The notes under the pieces are model-generated. The model did not search any database. It had not been told where the DNA came from and was given only the letters and a program-made list of their open reading frames with translations. Of a stretch of DNA of 64,000 bases, positions 63,604-64,000 are shown in pieces. Numbering within the stretch: the stretch's first letter is position 1; each line of letters begins with the position of its first letter. This DNA comes from Rhodothalassiaceae bacterium (lineage in GTDB: Bacteria; Pseudomonadota; Alphaproteobacteria; Sphingomonadales; Rhodothalassiaceae): assembly GCA_026004935.1 (NCBI GenBank), contig BPKC01000001.1, forward strand, positions 1,527,491 to 1,591,490, in the 5' to 3' direction. The position numbers and the translations under genes are program-made.

Positions 63604-64000
63604 CAGCCCCCCTTCCTCACCTTCGGCCGCGCCTGTTTCGGCGCCGACGCCTGCCACGGACGGTGCGGGCGCATCAAGGGCGGCGGACGCCGGGGCGCAG
63701 CAGGCGGTGGCCCTGACGCTGCATCATGCGCTGTTCGACGCCCCCTCGCTCTATGTCCGCATCCTGCTTGCCGAGAAGGGGATCGCCGCCGCGCTCCGGC
63801 GCGAGAAGCCGTGGGAGCGGCCGGACCACATTCTGCGGCACGCCCCGGACGGGCGTCTGCCCGTGCTCATGGATGGCCGGCGGGGGCTCGCCGATGCGGT
63901 GGCCATCGGCGAATACGTCGAGGAACGCTGGAGCGAACCGCCGCTCATGCCGACAGACCCGGCCGCGCGCGCGGAAGTGCGCCGGCTCGTGCAGTGGTTC
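63587..64000 (+). CDS. Glutathione S-transferase family protein (partial, runs off the window)
   Basis: An open frame from ATG 63587 to the window end (138 codons) overlaps the divergent ABC remnant by 17 nt. After a Pro/Ala-rich N-terminal stretch of about 40 residues it has a thioredoxin-fold GST N-domain: VALTLHHALFDAPSLYVRIL, LAEKGI, then GRLPVLMDGRRGLADAVAIG with the cis-Pro and the glutathione-binding acidic/Ala residues. EYVEERW and RAEVRRLVQWF follow at the start of the helical domain. The true start may be further in. The substrate is unknown. Confidence 0.75.
   Translation, partial: MTEERISPPSSPSAAPVSAPTPATDGAGASRAADAGAQQAVALTLHHALFDAPSLYVRILLAEKGIAAALRREKPWERPDHILRHAPDGRLPVLMDGRRGLADAVAIGEYVEERWSEPPLMPTDPAARAEVRRLVQWF

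Overview
The window is a 64-kb piece of a very GC-rich (roughly 70 percent) alphaproteobacterial chromosome. The evidence is gene content and order: rne-amiC-PBP1A, hrcA-grpE-dnaK-dnaJ next to rph-rdgB-hemW, an E1-beta subunit with a fused N-terminal lipoyl domain, lipA followed by a COQ10-like gene, and a KorAB 2-oxoacid:ferredoxin oxidoreductase. I cannot name the order or genus from sequence alone. No rRNA, tRNA, CRISPR array, prophage or intact insertion sequence was seen. Almost all genes are housekeeping.

Layout. 0-9.6 kb: periplasmic M48 protease, RNase E with a long leader, cell-wall amidase, PBP1A, a YnfA-type membrane protein and ribosomal protein S21. 9.7-13.8 kb: 2OG-Fe(II) oxygenase, alpha/beta hydrolase and two tandem cysteine desulfurases. 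15.1-20.4 kb: the hrcA-grpE-dnaK-dnaJ heat-shock genes, with a sigma32-like promoter before dnaK. 20.5-23.2 kb: rph-rdgB-hemW. 24.5-28.5 kb: an MmgE/PrpD-family gene, a nucleotidyltransferase, a small membrane protein and enolase in one leftward operon. 28.7-33.8 kb: sulfotransferase, glycosyltransferase, FtsB/DivIC, pdhA, pdhB. 35.1-43.2 kb: beta-barrel protein, gyrA (leftward), then pdhC-lpdA-lipA-coq10. 43.2-52.3 kb: a leftward operon ilvD-ilvC-ilvB-ilvM-leuA-ilvE-leuB, covering most of branched-chain amino acid synthesis (leuCD absent), preceded by a leucine-rich leader peptide and an intrinsic terminator that look like a classical attenuator. 53.8-59.3 kb: cyclopropane synthase, bfd, copper ATPase and its divergent CsoR-type repressor. 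60.1-64 kb: korBA (korA frameshifted), a truncated ABC ATPase gene and the start of a glutathione S-transferase gene.

The most unusual feature is a set of six intergenic arrays (about 13.8-15.1, 23.2-24.4, 34.0-35.0, 52.4-53.8, 55.6-56.5 and 59.3-60.0 kb) built from one family of short palindromes. Each palindrome has fixed flanks (CGTCA on one side, TCCAGC on the other) around interchangeable GC-rich stems. They are usually paired in inverted orientation as REPIN-like units, and these are tandemly amplified with a different period in each array (about 144-227 bp). A second, non-palindromic TCATCAG/TCATCGG-type microrepeat accompanies most arrays. Four of the six arrays lie between convergent genes and none between divergent genes. 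One unit has invaded the end of ilvD and now encodes its C-terminal tail and stop codon.

Other points of note: the lipoyl-domain DNA of pdhB and pdhC is identical at 283 of 284 positions, which suggests recent gene conversion. copA and korA each show a single-base frameshift that may be real or a sequencing or assembly error.
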